A stretch of DNA of 64,000 nucleotides from Omphiscola glabra (Eukaryota; Mollusca; Gastropoda; Lymnaeidae), in contig OZ024798.1 of assembly GCA_964017045.1 (NCBI GenBank), forward strand, positions 13,888,724 through 13,952,723. Reading direction: 5' to 3'. This document shows positions 36,166 through 49,450 of this stretch, piece after piece. The position numbers and the translations under genes are program-made. The notes under the pieces are model-generated. The model did no database searches, was not told the DNA's origin, and saw nothing but the letters and a program-made list of their open reading frames with translations. How positions within the stretch are numbered: the first letter of the stretch is position 1; each line of letters opens with the position of its first letter.

Positions 36166-39100
36166 TTGTAATTATTTTTTTTTTAAATTATTGCTCTAAT
36201 TATTAGACGTACAAAGTCAAATCTAAAAACTTGATCAGCTTCTGATACATATATTTTATTAGACACTGAGTCTAAATGCATGTCGCGGTAAGGACCAATT
36301 AGTGATCGGAGGATTAGAGTAAAAGAGATTAGATGTAGGCAAGGTAAGAAAGAAAGAAAATATTATAAAACACACCAAAAACGAATTAGAAAACTTTTTT
36401 TCAAAATAAAACTTACTTTTCGTACCTATTTTTTTTTCTTTTTACATTTCTGTTTTATGTCTAATTTTTTAACTTTTATGAAAATGTTTTATTTTTACTT
36501 TAAATGTTATATATTTTAAAAAATCATTTTTACTGAATTTTTTCAAAACATGTTCATGGTTTCGTTAAATGCACGAAAAATGTATCAACACTAAAAAAAA
36601 ACTGTCTCAAATGCATGTAATGACTTCATGGTTGAAATCCAACACTCTTACAAAGCTCGAATTTTGTAGTCGTGATTACTTGTCTCCATCTAGTCATAAA
36701 ATAAGCATATCTAGTTTGGTATCAACCAGATTTTTCTAAAGGTGTCTCGTATAGGATTATTCAAGGATGATTGAGATTGAAAATTATTTTGTAAAGAAAA
36801 AAAAACGTGTTTCTTGGGTTATACCTAGCAAACCGCTCCCACTGCCCCATTCGACAAGATTATCGAGGTTGAATTAAAACTCAAGGACCGCCCCTGGCGG
36901 CACAATGCCCTCCCACATAAACTCAACTAAGCGTTGATGGTGACGTGATACTTAGTACCAGCCAAACTCAAACAAAACACACGCGAACTACGTGATCTCA
37001 TTGATCGATCGTGTTATGCAATAAACTGTTACAGTTACATGTAATGATTCTCTGGAATCAGAGAGATCATCAGAAAAACACGTGTTAAATTCCCCTTGTT
37101 TGTATATGATAAAAAATGCATGGTGTCACGTTGTATTTGTTAAATACAAATGCTACCGTGTTTTAGAAATTGACAGTGATAGCATGCGTTTATCTTGCTA
37201 TCGACAGTTAACATACTCTTGTTTGTAATTCTGCAAATGTTAACTCTGCCAGCCGTTGCTTTGTTAAGTTCCAATTCTACGGTTGTCTGTACTTTACTGT
37301 TTGAAAAAAATCAATGTCTAATCCAAATCCGGTCTTATCTAGAGCATCCTAAATAATTGTATTATTTACGACCAATATCATTTTTTGACACTTTTTTTCT
37401 TCAAAATGTATCTTTCACGTTTTAAAAGGTATTTTCCTTCTTCACTGAGAAATGTTAAAAATAGATTGCACGTCTTTTTTTTCTATTGAGTTCACAATGT
37501 TCAAACCGGGTGCCACTTTCATTCATTATATTAAGGGGCGGGGAGCATGTTTAGCAAACTTAATGAGCTTTCGTAGAAAAGGGATTTTGGAAAGAAAAGC
37601 TTGCCCCGTGGCACTAAGCCTAACCAGCCAACCGAATTTAAATGGTTTAAAATAAATTGTAATTTTAACTGTCCTTGCTTATCATTAATGGCTTTATAGA
37701 TGTATAAAAAAAAAATTATGACGATCAGAGGATATAAATGATTTAAAGGAAATTTGAGTGTAGATAATGCACGTTGCATAATTTGTCTAGATTTCTAAAC
37801 TGTTGGCCATATGTTCTTATCAGACCTGAAATAATTAGATGAAATCTGAATGATTTCAGCTATGTTACAATTTATTTATTATAAAGTATCGTACTAATTG
37901 ATAAGTAATAAAAAGTTTGTAATATTCTTTCTTTTTTTTTTTTTTTTTGTTAAAAATATATTTGAATTTTTTTTTTCTTAAATAAAAGATAGCTACACGA
38001 TAACTCGAGACAATGATTTTTGTTCCCACTTTCCAGTGTCGTATGTTTGTGCCATTCGCTTCGTCCGTGTATTTTCGTCGTGATATGCAGTAAACTTAAA
38101 ATTTTAATTTTACTTTGCATTGATACGTTTTCGAAAATTGATTAAAAAAAAATTCGTCTATAGAATAAGGAGTTGTCTATAAAGATGTGCACCTCTATAT
38201 AATCCAGTCTAAAGTACATATGTCGGAATACATACATTTCTATATGATCAATTTAAAATTGGATGCGCACCCCATTCAACGGGCTCTTTATTTATATATT
38301 TTTTAAAGTTTATAAACAAACAAACAAAACTGTAAAAAAGAAAAACACATTTCTTTACAATTTACAAAATAACTACGGAAGTGGCAGCAATAAAAAATAA
38401 ATTGAAATAGTGTAGTGATCCTATCCATGTTTTATAGATGTGGTTCTCGTATTTAAAATGTTATGAATTTCAAAATAAGAATTATTTTTTGAACCAAAGA
38501 AATTTCGCTACATTTTTTTTTTAAAATTGCGACAACGTGCTTTACCACCACATTACCGTGCACATAAAATGTTATGTAATTTTGACAATAGGATGAAACA
38601 AATATAAACGATTCCATTAATTTTATTTCAATTGTATAAAAGAGACTCTACTTATACCAGTGTGCATGCCATGCCGCCAGACGTTGGTGATGAATCTGAA
38701 GGAGATGCTAAAAATGATTAGATGAATCGAAAATCGAGAAAAAAATAATTTCTGAAAGGCTAGTGCACGCCCAAGTTGAAGTAAACGTACTGAATACAGC
38801 CCGTGATTGTAAAGATACACAAGAAGGTCCAGGTGATCCTAATGGTCTACTCCCCTTAGGCGTGCTAAATTTTGGAAAAAATGGAAGGACCTGTCACCAG
38901 CAACATTTTACTAGAGGCATGAACATATTATTTTTTTAATTTGTGTGTGTGTGTTGTTGTGTGTTATGAAATTTCAATAATATAACCAAGGATAATAATT
39001 TGTAGAACTACAACGTGTATGTCAATGAAGTCAGTATGATTGAAAAAAAAAAAGAATCATTGTAAAATACCTACTAATCCTCTTTACAACACGTGTGTGA

Positions 39101-40505
39101 TAGCAGCTGCTGGCATTTCGGATCAATCTATTAGTCAACATTGTATAACTGTCTTAGCATGCACCAGAATAGCAAAGGTCAATTGAGGGTCTTAAATAAA
39201 TACTTGAGATTGTCATTAAATTATTTTTTTCAAAAGTACACGTGTCGTTTTTTCAGGATACCAAACAAAATCAAAATCCAAAGAAGCATGATTACTTCCT
39301 GGCACCGAAGAAACATCTAATCGAAAACTATTGACCGGAACTCCGCACCCACCCACCAACCCCCCCCCCCCCCCCCCACACCCATAAGAAAAAGGAATTA
39401 ATTTTTGTGCTTTTGAAAAAAAATTATAGATATCTATCTTCGAAAAAGATTGTCTCTTTAAAAATGTCATTGCTCAGAACAGAGTATCGTAACAACTGGC
39501 TCAAAGCATAAATAATCAAGTTCTAAGCTACTTGTGTATTGTTCCGATTAAAACAAAAAGTAATGGATGTCAATATCTTTGTCATAAGGATTTAATCAAA
39601 AATGTATTAATTTTTAAACAATTTTTTTTTTATTTAAAGGTCACAAAAGAATTTTAACAATCAATTTAATTTAATCAAATGTTTTAAAGATTTATTTTTT
39701 TTTAAATTCTTTTCAACGCAATCTAAAAAAGTATAAAGAACCTCGTACAATCGTTTAGTTGGAAAATGTGGTCATATCTATTCGCATAATCATTTTTTGG
39801 TTAATTTCCGTCGCTTAGTGACCAAGATGTTGATGACATGACTCTCTGTGAAATTGATTTGTAGAAGTATTCTAGCAGTGATCTGGGATTCCTAGGACTA
39901 CTTTCACCTCAACAATATCGTGAATTTATGAAAAAAATTGTGTAGTTTTATACAAAAATTAAAAAAAACATTTTCAGACTCTGAAAACTGTGTCGGTGGA
40001 ACGAACACACAAACAGGCGAGGACACAAAGTCCTTTACAATTGCTTTCATAATAAAAAAAAAATTACAATCATTGACAATTTTTTCTGTGCTAGAATTAT
40101 CACATAATTCGGTCATGAAAGAAATGCTGTAGGTCACGCATAAACGGAACTTGGTTCTATGGCTGATGTGCATTATGAGTACACTTCTTGCTATACATGT
40201 GTGAAACATGTTTATTGTGGAAATTGTGAAATGTATATATATATTTTTTTGTATTGGCAACGTATTTTTTATGTGAATGTTTCCATGTGAAGTTTTTGTC
40301 TTAAATATTTTATAAACACTTTAAAACTTAAAACGCATTCACACATTCAGTGGCGTACTGTGATCAAAATTGCGAACATTTTTTGCGATCCAACAATGAG
40401 ATAATGGGTTTACGATTACACTGCTTCTGTCATAGGGTTTTATATTATTTTATCGTCAGAATGATAAGAACTATTGCCATAAATTGTATACTTTGATATT
40501 TTTGC
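36166..40505. other. Intergenic between copies 2 and 3
   Basis: AT-rich with homopolymer runs (poly-T near 37930, poly-C near 39361-39377). A motif CGTCGCTTAGTGAC at 39809-39822 recurs upstream of copy 3 at 41603 and, with small changes, near 19647 and 57098, so a relic of family flank may be present. No exon was recognised. Confidence 0.4.
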
Positions 40506-40506
40506 A

Positions 40507-40660
40507 GGGTTTTAAGAAGTGTGAAATTGGATTTTAAAGATGGTAATGAAACATTCGGAGACGGTGATGACGAAGATGAACAGAAACTCACCAACCATTG
40601 CGTTGGGAGTAAATTAAAGGATCCAGCCGTACCCGATGGTTTCAATCCAGCTAGCTATAA
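40507..40660 (+). CDS. Candidate isolated exon of unknown gene
   Basis: After a pyrimidine-rich acceptor (ATATTTTTGCAG) one frame stays open: VLRSVKLDFKDGNETF, then an acidic stretch GDGDDEDEQ and HCVGSKLKDPAVPDG ending NPASYK at a possible donor AAG|GTAGGG. Read through, it would end five codons later (VGHA stop). Composition is protein-like and more GC-rich than the surroundings. It does not resemble the neighbouring family and I do not recognise it. It may be an exon of an unrelated gene or a transposon-borne fragment. Confidence 0.35.
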
Positions 40661-42783
40661 GGTAGGGCATGCTTAGACGTCATCTATAAAGTAGCGCATA
40701 CTTAGAGGTCATGTTCATCTAAAAGGTCCTATCATGTCAAACATGCAGAGTATGGAGAACAATGGAAGGTCATTTAATTTGGAATCGTATGCAGCGTAAA
40801 CGAGCGAAGAGCTGCTAAAGGAAAAAGAAAATGATTTCTGGTGAGCGAAAATTGAAAAAAAAAAGTGATGTTTAAATTTTGACGACTATTTCATGATGGA
40901 ACCAAGAAGTGAAAAATTAAATTTTACAACAATTTTAAAAGCTTTTCATGAAAACTGAGACAATATCACACGAAAGATGGTTCTGGACGCTAATGGCATT
41001 TCTGATCGATGTATTTGTCGACAATTCATGACATCAGTATCGACTGACATATCAAACAATTTTCTTGAATAAATTAGAAAGGTTGTCATTACAATTTTAC
41101 ATAAGTAAACCTCTCGTTTGACATGAGTCCTTACAACGCTAAGAAGAAGCACGTTTACATGACTTGCCCCTAAAACAAATCTAATCGATAACGTCATTGA
41201 CTGTGCCCAAAAAATATTGAATGTGTTTTGTGTCTTCAAAAAAATATATCTTGATCTAAGAATGGGTCATCCCTTTAAAAATGTTGTTCAATAAAAAGTT
41301 TCCAAAACGTTTTAATTCCCTATATCACCTTTTTGGGAATCGATTTCCATATTATTTAAGGTTCCCAAAAGTTTACCTTATGTTTAACAAGTTAATGATG
41401 CCATTTTAAGACCGTGGTCCACGGGTTGGGAACCCCTACATTAGAGAATTGGGTTGGTGAACATTCTATTATATCAATTTTAAACAAGAGATGTAGGGCA
41501 AGTGTAAACTTTTGAAGTGCCATCTTCCCTATTTAAATGAGGTTGGACCTGCTAAAAATAATCAAACTGTGTTTCAGTTAGCATTTACAATATGTTGGTT
41601 TCCGTCGCTTAGTGATTAAACTTCAAATGCCCGAGTCAAAGTATTTAAATGCTGTTTGATTTCAAGTAATCACCGCGCTGCGTACCAACATTTTTGGAGA
41701 ACTACTTTACATTATAGTCACAGTGAAATGTTCAAGTGGATACAAAATATTAAATGATCATTACAAGTGTTTAACTTAACCTCTATTCTTTTTGGAACTT
41801 CAAATTAGTGGATCAGATTTACTATAACATAGTGAAGATCTCCAACATGCATTATGAAAAGTTATTCTTGGGGCTGTTTAGTTTTTATTTGATAAGTTCA
41901 ATTTGGGATGTGTTTGAAGCACAAACTATTCAACAAGATTGGGGAGTTTTCTTTAAGTTTTTAAACGGAAAAGAACTTGTACTGAAAACGCCATCTTCTA
42001 TTTTGAAATTAATTTCATATTCGCGTTATAGGAACGGATGTGTTTCTAATTGGTTGACTTACTCGTCTTGTAAAAGTGCAAACTTTAAGATCTCCACTGG
42101 GGAGTGTTCATTGTTTGGAGTAAATAGTTGGGAAATTGAGTTCAGCATTTTTTCGGACATAGATAACATTATCATACAAAAAATACCAGAACCTGGGGTA
42201 AATCATAAGGAATGGACATTGGTATTCAGGTTAAAGTTGCATCTTTTACATTCATTAGGTTTTGTTTTTTTGTGAAATGTTTTAGAACATTATAAGTTAT
42301 AAAACATTTAAATAAAATTTCTAGCGAAGACGAGTTGAAAGCCATTAAAAAGAAGTACATAATTTAATTTTCATAATGGAGTGCGCAAAGAAAGACCGTG
42401 TGAGAAGTATAAATAAGCACCGCTTAAAGCGAAAGGGTGGAATTTGAATGTACAAGACTCTTAAATATTGAAGGAAAAAAAGTTTAATGTTTTGAAAAAA
42501 ACATTCTTAATAGACTTTCTATAAATCACGATTTTTAGAAAATTTTACATTATTTTAGTGTACTTGTCTGTTATATATAATTTTTTTGTGAGAGTTATTT
42601 TGTATGGTTTACTTCTAGTTGGTACTTAAATTGAAATCTTTAAATTATTGAAAAAGTAGAATTATTCAATTTTGAAAGAAAAAAATGTATGCTAACCCCG
42701 GTTAAATTGATTTAACTCTTTAACCAGGCATACAACATAAAAAGTGAAGTTTAAAGGCTTATTCTAGGCCAAACCCATTCTGA

Positions 42784-43083
42784 ACAATCTCCCCTTCTAC
42801 GATCCTGAATGTCTTACCTGAGCTTCCTGTAATAGTAATGAATGACACCTACTCTTCTGTTTTCTGTGTAACAACTGATCTTTATTCCACATAATACACT
42901 CTTTGTATACTTCACATTCACGATCACTCAGTCCACTTTTCCACGCCTTTAAGTTTAAATATTCGTGAATAAAAACAGCTCACCACGTCCAGTCCCACCA
43001 CTTAACAACAACACAGGCCAATCAGGTCATAAAGTTCACTCACTACTCACAATAATAATCTTCAAACATACCTACTATCACAA
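42784..43083 (-). mobile_element. Solo LTR of a Ty3/Gypsy-type family
   Basis: On the minus strand it starts TGTGATAGTAGGTATG and ends near ACTATTACA at about 42825, followed by GGAAGCTCAGG. It aligns with the LTR at 48089-48362: shared segments around GTGAGTGAACTTTATGACC / TTCTACTTTGTGACC, CTGGACGT and TTTAAACTTAAA/ATTAAACTTAAA. An AATAAAG lies near its 3' end. No coding sequence is attached. It is an older or different subfamily member. Confidence 0.6.
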
Positions 43084-43235
43084 TCCCCTACCCAACCAAC
43101 CCCCACCATTGCTGAATTGAGCCATGATCAGCAACGATAACAACTGAGTGCGCCTCCCTTGGCCAAGCTTGCTGGAGCTTCCGCTCTGTGTCAAAAAGCG
43201 TAGGTGACCATTCAGGTCGGCAAAGGACAGGCGAT

Positions 43236-43240
43236 AAACC

Positions 43241-43272
<32 letters not shown>

Positions 43273-43274
43273 TA
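43236..43274 (+). repeat. GA microsatellite
   Basis: A near-perfect GA run in intron 1 of family copy 3. The Arg/Glu or Leu/Ser frames here are artefacts. A 17-18-bp unit (TTCTATTGCGTGTGTTCC) repeated about three times follows at 43473-43512. Confidence 0.9.
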
Positions 43275-44521
43275 TTGGGGAAGAGAGTCACATTTTTTCC
43301 GCGAAACAATCATGCTACAAACGTTTAAAAGACTTTTTTTAACGTTGAATTGTATTAATTTTTTTTTTAATATACTGGACGTGATCTCAGAATCAGAAAT
43401 ATTACATCTCAAAACCTATACTTGATGTTTTATTATCAACATGATGCTCACATTTTCACACCTTGACTATTGCGTGTGTTCCTTCTATTGCGTGTGTTCC
43501 TTCTATTGCGTGTGTTCCTTTTTTTGTTTTGTTTTCTAATGAATTATACTGTACCTTCAAATATACGTCTTTTTAATAAATTAATTTTATTGTTGTGGAA
43601 CATAGCTACGAAATTTTAATTTTACAAATGTATCAATATTTTAATTACGATAATCAAAATGTAGACTAGTTTTATGTTTTATGTTTTATGTTTTGCGTAT
43701 ATTAATCAATTTAGACATTATGTACAAATGGCTCAAAAATTAACCTACACATTAAAATGTGCGAACACTTGTTACAATAATTATTAAAATTTATGGAGTT
43801 GTGTATGTCTTGACACAACAAAGAAGTGCCATTCAAGCACTATGGTGCATCCAATTACTTTTGAGAATTGAATACAATGTTTTAATTTAAAAAGGGCGAT
43901 TAATGCAATTTTGAGTTTGCGGTATACATGCACTTGTCTCCTACGTTTTAAAGATATCTGCCGTGGGATCCGATGTCTTGTATGATGTTTGCTACGGTGG
44001 GAAGAAAATAATCAGTATAACTTAATGAGGCGCTAAGGTACTGGGTGTTCATTAGTATCTTAATTATTGTTATGAGTATAATAGCTTTCGACCGATTGTT
44101 TGAAAAAATATCTACACTATTTAATCCCCACATACTGTTAATATTGTAGGTTAATTGATGTGCGTGAAAAATGTGAAAATTCAACATGATCATAATCTGC
44201 AAAAACAAATATGTCACTTTATAAAAATCAAACATATATTTTATATGCTACCAGGGCAAATATTGGAAAATATGTGTATGACGTCTACACTAACACATCA
44301 CTGAGCCATGACCAGCCTCTAAGTCCAATGTACCCGATAGGATGTCTGCGACTGGACAAGAATCTGTCATGTGACCACCACTTCCGTAGCAGGCTCCTCA
44401 ACAACTGGTCGAATCTGACCATCCATAGGGTACGATTTACAAAAAATAAAAGCAAAAAAAAAAATGACAAAAATTAATATTTATATAAGTTGCGACTACT
44501 CGCACCCGGGTACCAGAAGTG

Positions 44522-44893
44522 AGAGGTTGGGATTAAAAAACTATTTAAAATATTAATGTTGGATTTGTAAGACAAAATTTGGTATCAAATGAACGATAAT
44601 TGAATGGACTATACGTTTGTAATCTTACTTCTTCAGTTTAACTAAAATAAACTACCACACATGACATCCGAATACCATTGAGTCTAATGGGACCGAGGTG
44701 CGAATAGCGGTGCTGCGTGTCCGGGTCCATTTTGTCTAATGCTATTCGGATGTCATTTGTGGTAGTCTATTGTATTTAAACTCAAAAATTAAGTTTACAA
44801 ACATAAAGTCAATTTAATCTTTCATTTGATACCTCATTTTGTCTTGCAAACCCAGCAATAATATTTTAAATTGTTTTTTTAATCCCAACCTCT
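44522..44893. mobile_element. Foldback/MITE-like element with ~150-bp inverted arms
   Basis: The left arm (44522-44672) starts AGAGGTTGGGATTAAAAAA, and the right arm (about 44745-44893), read on the minus strand, starts with the same 19 bases. The arms match over about 150 bases, including GACAAAAT..GGTATCAAATGAA and GACATCCGAATA at the inner edge. The central 70 bases are CpG-containing. There is no coding capacity. It sits in intron 2 of family copy 3. The inverted similarity may extend a few bases beyond these ends (GAAGT), and no target-site duplication was seen. Confidence 0.8.
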
Positions 44894-46267
44894 ACAAACT
44901 TCGATCATGTCATCATGTCGATTATTTCTATAGTTTGAAAAGATCGTTAATACCGTAAAACGACCCAAAAAAATTAAAAACTTCAAGAAACGAAATAAAT
45001 GTATTTGCTAGAAAATGCAGTTATGCTTTTTTTCCTAATCTTTTATTTAGAAGTGATGATAGCTATTCTTTTTACTCGAGACCATTTAAAAAATGGTTGG
45101 TTCTTTTTCCTTTTCTTTATGATACATTTTAAAATGTTAATAACAGAAATCAGCATTTCAAGGAAACTTGAACTTAAATTATATTATTAATTGTTCGTTT
45201 ATTAACATTTTTTCAATGAGTTTTTTTTTTAAATATGAAGACGAAAAATTTGTAATCGCGGTTCTGAAATTTGATTTTTTTAATTTTTTATTTTAAAATC
45301 GATTATATTTATTTATCTCTCGCCAAGGTCGGAACAAAATATCACATTAAAGTTATTTTTTTTAAATTATTTTTTTTTATCAGTGTAAACAAAAGAATAT
45401 AAAATGTTTTATTTTTAAACCGCCAATAATTTTCTAAATATTACCTAACTTGTTCCTTATTTTTTTTTTTTCAAATATAATCTTCCAAATTCAAAGTGAT
45501 TTCAACGTTTAACTTTTTAAAAAAAAAATGTTGTAACTCGTTCTTTAATCACACAATAATCTCAATTATGTTCATATGAATTGGCTTTGGACAGAATAAT
45601 CTTCATACTTTGTTATTTTATTTTTTTTTTATAAAGAGGCCTAAAAATAAAAAAAAATTATATCACTATTTTATTTTTTTTTCTCTTAAATATCTTGTTC
45701 ACAGGAAAAAATATTTTAAAAAAACAGATTTAAAAAAAAAAAATAATAATTAATTCCCTTGTTCTAATGTGTTGTAAGTTTCATGTACTAAATAGAGTAC
45801 GCATCAACTATATCATTCCAAATTTTCTATAGTGTAACGATTTTAATTTATTTAACTGTATGATTTAATTTGTGTTTACATGTTTGTATCCTAACTTTGT
45901 ATATCTAAACTATATATATATATATATATATATGACCATTTGTTTCTTAATTTAGATCAAGTTTGAGATCTATAAAGGTGGCGTGCTGCAAAAGTTTCTT
46001 CTGTTCAATGGCTCCACATCAACAGCACTTGATTGGTTCTCCTTAAAAAAGCTTACAAACAGTTCTTGGACCGACCTCACGGATTCAAATATTTAACATT
46101 TTAAAATCCTAGGCTACAACACAACGACCGTTAAACGTCAATTTTACATCAAGTACAAGTCCATCGAGTGTAACAATGACACAGGTTTATTCGCTTGAAT
46201 TGACAGCGACACGGACTTTTGCTCCTGGGCAAATACAGGGCCTACTTTCCCCGCGTTTTCTATACGT

Positions 46268-48362
46268 GTCGTTCCATCAGACACCATGTATAATAGTATA
46301 ATAAGATACCAACTCAAGTCAGTGTTCTCTGTTTAACACGTCACCTTTACTCACCATTCTACATTCTTTTTATACCCCCCCCCCCTCTTTTTACATCACA
46401 TGATCACGCATCCCTGTTCTCCAACCACGAAAAAGTTTTATTGATTTCTTGATGAAAACATTAATTTCAAGAATTAAGTTCATTATGGAAACTATTTTAT
46501 GTTTCGCCCTCTGGCGAAAAAGCCTAAGACATGTTTTTAACCTGCCTCACCACTTCCTTACACAACTGATGCTTTTTTTCCCGCAGCTTCAAATAGAAAG
46601 AAACGCCATTTAGTTAATGATGCAACTATTTTTTTCCAAATAAATTTCAACACAGTACATGAGTTATTTTAATTTTGACATAAACATATGCACGTGCCTC
46701 CCTACATGTATGGAGGTTTTTTATTATTGTATTCATTAAACCAGCTTCTATTTTCACTTTCTAAATGACTTCTTCGATTTTCATGCGCTCATGTTCTTGG
46801 TAAGAGGTCATCTCGAAATGCCGCTACATTTTTTCTAGCAGCATGTACGATTGTCTAATAAGTGGGTCAACCTTTGACTGTGTACTCTTCTTCCGTGGTA
46901 CTAAGATCACTGAGTACATCTGCATAGGAAGAAAATGTTTCATCTTCAAAAACATCAGCTCTTTTTATGAGATTGAATTGCTGGCAAATTGTAAGTCCCA
47001 TAATTGGTTTGGATTTTGTTTTACAATTTGAAATTCCAACATATATTTTTTTTCACTGTGCATTTGACCCAATAATTTGCCTACAACAGATAATAGTTTA
47101 CCACTGGAGGCCATAAGCCTTGCAGTTAACTTCTAAAGTCTCTTCTTTCGAAGACTAAACAATCTGTATGTGAGAATGTTTACATGCACGCCAGTATCCA
47201 GTGTGAAGTTTATTTGCCTGCCTTAAAGAGTGATCACCGATTTCCACTCATTGCAAAGTCTGTTTTCAAGGAAACATTACCAATTAGGAAACTTTATTCA
47301 CTGGAGGTAACTCTATCCTCTGACATGGTAAGCTACAAGTCTGATAGGATTTGAATTGCTACAGAAGAAAAATTATTCTGTTTGCCGCAATTGTGACATA
47401 ATTGACCATATGCGGGACATTTTCTTGGTAGAGGCTGCCTGCCACAGTATTTGCGCTTTGTATTTGCTGTTGGTTTTCTAGATATCCCTGCATCTAATGT
47501 CACTGCCTGTACACCACATACTTCACTCATTAGTTTCAGCTGCAACTCCATTGTCTCCGCTACAATACATGTATCTTCTACCTCAATGAAGATCAGGTCA
47601 GATTTTCTGAGTTGTCTAGCTCTGACGGGGTCAATCTTAACACCTCCTACAATTCTGTCTTTATCAACGAGTCTTTCAGACTTTCGGATTCACACGACTT
47701 TGACTTGAGTTTGAGGTTGGTTAAAAACTATCAAACGTTTCTCCGTCAATTAGACTCCTTGAAAAAAAAAAAAACGAATCCTTTCAATTGTTACATTCTT
47801 TCTTGGTAAGCATTGATTCTCAATTTTTTCAAAATACATTTGACTGTCTAGAAAGACGTATTTATGTGCACATTCTTCGCCAGTCCACTTGAACGTGTTG
47901 AGCAATACAACTGCATTCTGGCCAAATACCATGCAGTAAACTCATGCGCTGCACTACTTTACTCTTGGTATCCAGTCTACTAGTTGTCTTGTAAATGTCT
48001 AATAACTGCTAAAATCTCTTCCACTGCACTGAACTTTTCCATTTAACTCTAGCTGTTGTGGCTTGTTGAGTCGTTCCATCAGACACCATGTATAATAGTA
48101 TAATAAGATACCAACTCAAGTCAGTGTTCTCTGTATAACACGTCACCTTTACTCACCATTCTACATTCTTTTTATACCTCCCTCCCTACATCACATGATC
48201 ACGCAGCCCAGTTCTCCAACCAATATTTACACATTTAAGTTTAATCATTCATGAAACCAACTCACAACGTCCAGTCATGTAACATGAAAACAACAAAGGA
48301 CAATCGGGTCACAAAGTAGAATCAATACACACAACAGTAATCGTCAATCATACAGACTGCCA
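46268..48362 (-). mobile_element. Ty3/Gypsy LTR retrotransposon remnant (LTR, gag zinc knuckle, protease)
   Basis: The LTR at 48089-48362 (274 bp) reads TGGCAGTC...TATACA on the minus strand, contains GGTATAAAAAG as a TATA box, and is followed by a TGGTGTCTGATGG primer-binding-type site. Downstream on the minus strand comes a decayed gag with VDKDRIVGGVK and a nucleocapsid knuckle KRKYCGRQPLPRKCPAYGQL then CHNCGKQNNFSS (near 47380-47460). A retroviral-type protease motif INFTLDTGVHVNIL lies at about 47170-47215. Several stops interrupt it. A partial LTR with the same flanking primer-binding-type sequence is at 46268-46427. No RT or integrase is present. It abuts and replaces the 3' end of exon C of family copy 3. 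Confidence 0.8.
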
Positions 48363-49450
48363 AAGCCGCCATTGTAGGTATAAATGGATAAATGATAAGT
48401 ACAAGCTCAATGACCCCTGGAAGAGGTGTGGAAGAAGTTAGGAGGGTGTGGTGATTGATTGTAAGAGGTAACTAGAGTGTATTTAGTCAGCACTAAAGGG
48501 TAATGGGGTAGAGACAAAAAAAAGGGGTATTTCACGTGAAATAGCATGGGGTGGAGGAAAGTCATAGTGTTCGTAGATAAAGGTGAAATATTAGGTGGAG
48601 ATATGGGGGAAAATAGAGAGGCTTAATTTGAGGTAGGTTTTAGAGGGAATTAGACTGTGGCATTTGGAGAGATTGTGTATTTTTTGTATGGAGAATTAAA
48701 AAGGGCGTTTTTTTTTTAAATTAACAATTGCATTCTTTTACTTAGCCGCTGAGATGTAATTTAGCAAAATGGCTACAACACATTATTCACTACTGTTACA
48801 TGGAGTATCTAAATCAAAATGTTCAGGTCTATAAAATCGTATGGTTGTTATCCCCATAATAAATTACCCACACTTCTTCGGCATTTATGACAAATGGAGA
48901 GAAAAACAGCATCCTATATTTCATGACATTTTTAAGATAATTTAAAATCCATTTTATCCAAAAACACAATGGGGATTTGAGGTGTATGTATTTAACGTAG
49001 CCAAAGTCAAACACATTCTATTTTTGTCAGAACTATATTCCGGTATTTGTAAAACACTATACTATTAATTATTTTATTAAAATATTCAAATCATCTGTTT
49101 CACGCCAGTAACAACTAAAGTTTTAAAGAGTGTTATTGTATTATATTTAACATCATTTATTTTCTCTTCTTTTTGATCTATCCATAATCTTTTATGATAT
49201 CTGCCTTAGATACCCCCAACCCCCCCCCCCCCGGCCCACATTCATCTCTACAAACCTTTTACTAACCACGATGTCCTGTTTTTCTAAATCTTAAATTTTT
49301 TTTTAATTTTTTTTTTTACGTTTCAATTAAACCTCGAATCCATGTTTTTCATGTTGCATGAAACTCTCGTTTCCACAAACAAAGTAATTTCCTCTCAATT
49401 TTATTTTTTTTTTTTTTTTTGGTTTTTGTTTCAGGTATTTTAAGAGTTTT
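48363..49450. other. Intergenic, no gene seen
   Basis: AT-rich with homopolymer runs (poly-C near 49216-49232, poly-T near 49400-49420). No exon was recognised. Confidence 0.4.

Larger units (their letters stand above)
41847..46266 (+). pseudogene. PAN-like secreted protein family, copy 3 (truncated)
   Basis: Exons A 41847-42229, B 44255-44429 and C from 45956. Exon A is open (MHYEKLFLGLFSFYLISSIW, cleavage expected at FEA|QTIQQ), but the second PAN cysteine is Trp (GCVSNWLTYSSC). Exon B is in frame with a 6-base deletion at its start (RANIGKYVYD). Exon C runs 46 codons (IKFEIYKGGVLQKFLLFNGS... TDLTDSNI) to TAA at 46094-46096, with a further TGA at 46196-46198. Its 3' end is replaced by retroelement sequence at 46266. 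Translation would give about 232 residues without the conserved C-terminus. Intron 1 holds a solo LTR and intron 2 a foldback element. Confidence 0.85.

Noticed and set aside
47451..47708. 85-codon plus-strand frame
   Set aside because: It is the antisense shadow of the retroelement gag, whose minus frame carries the zinc knuckle.
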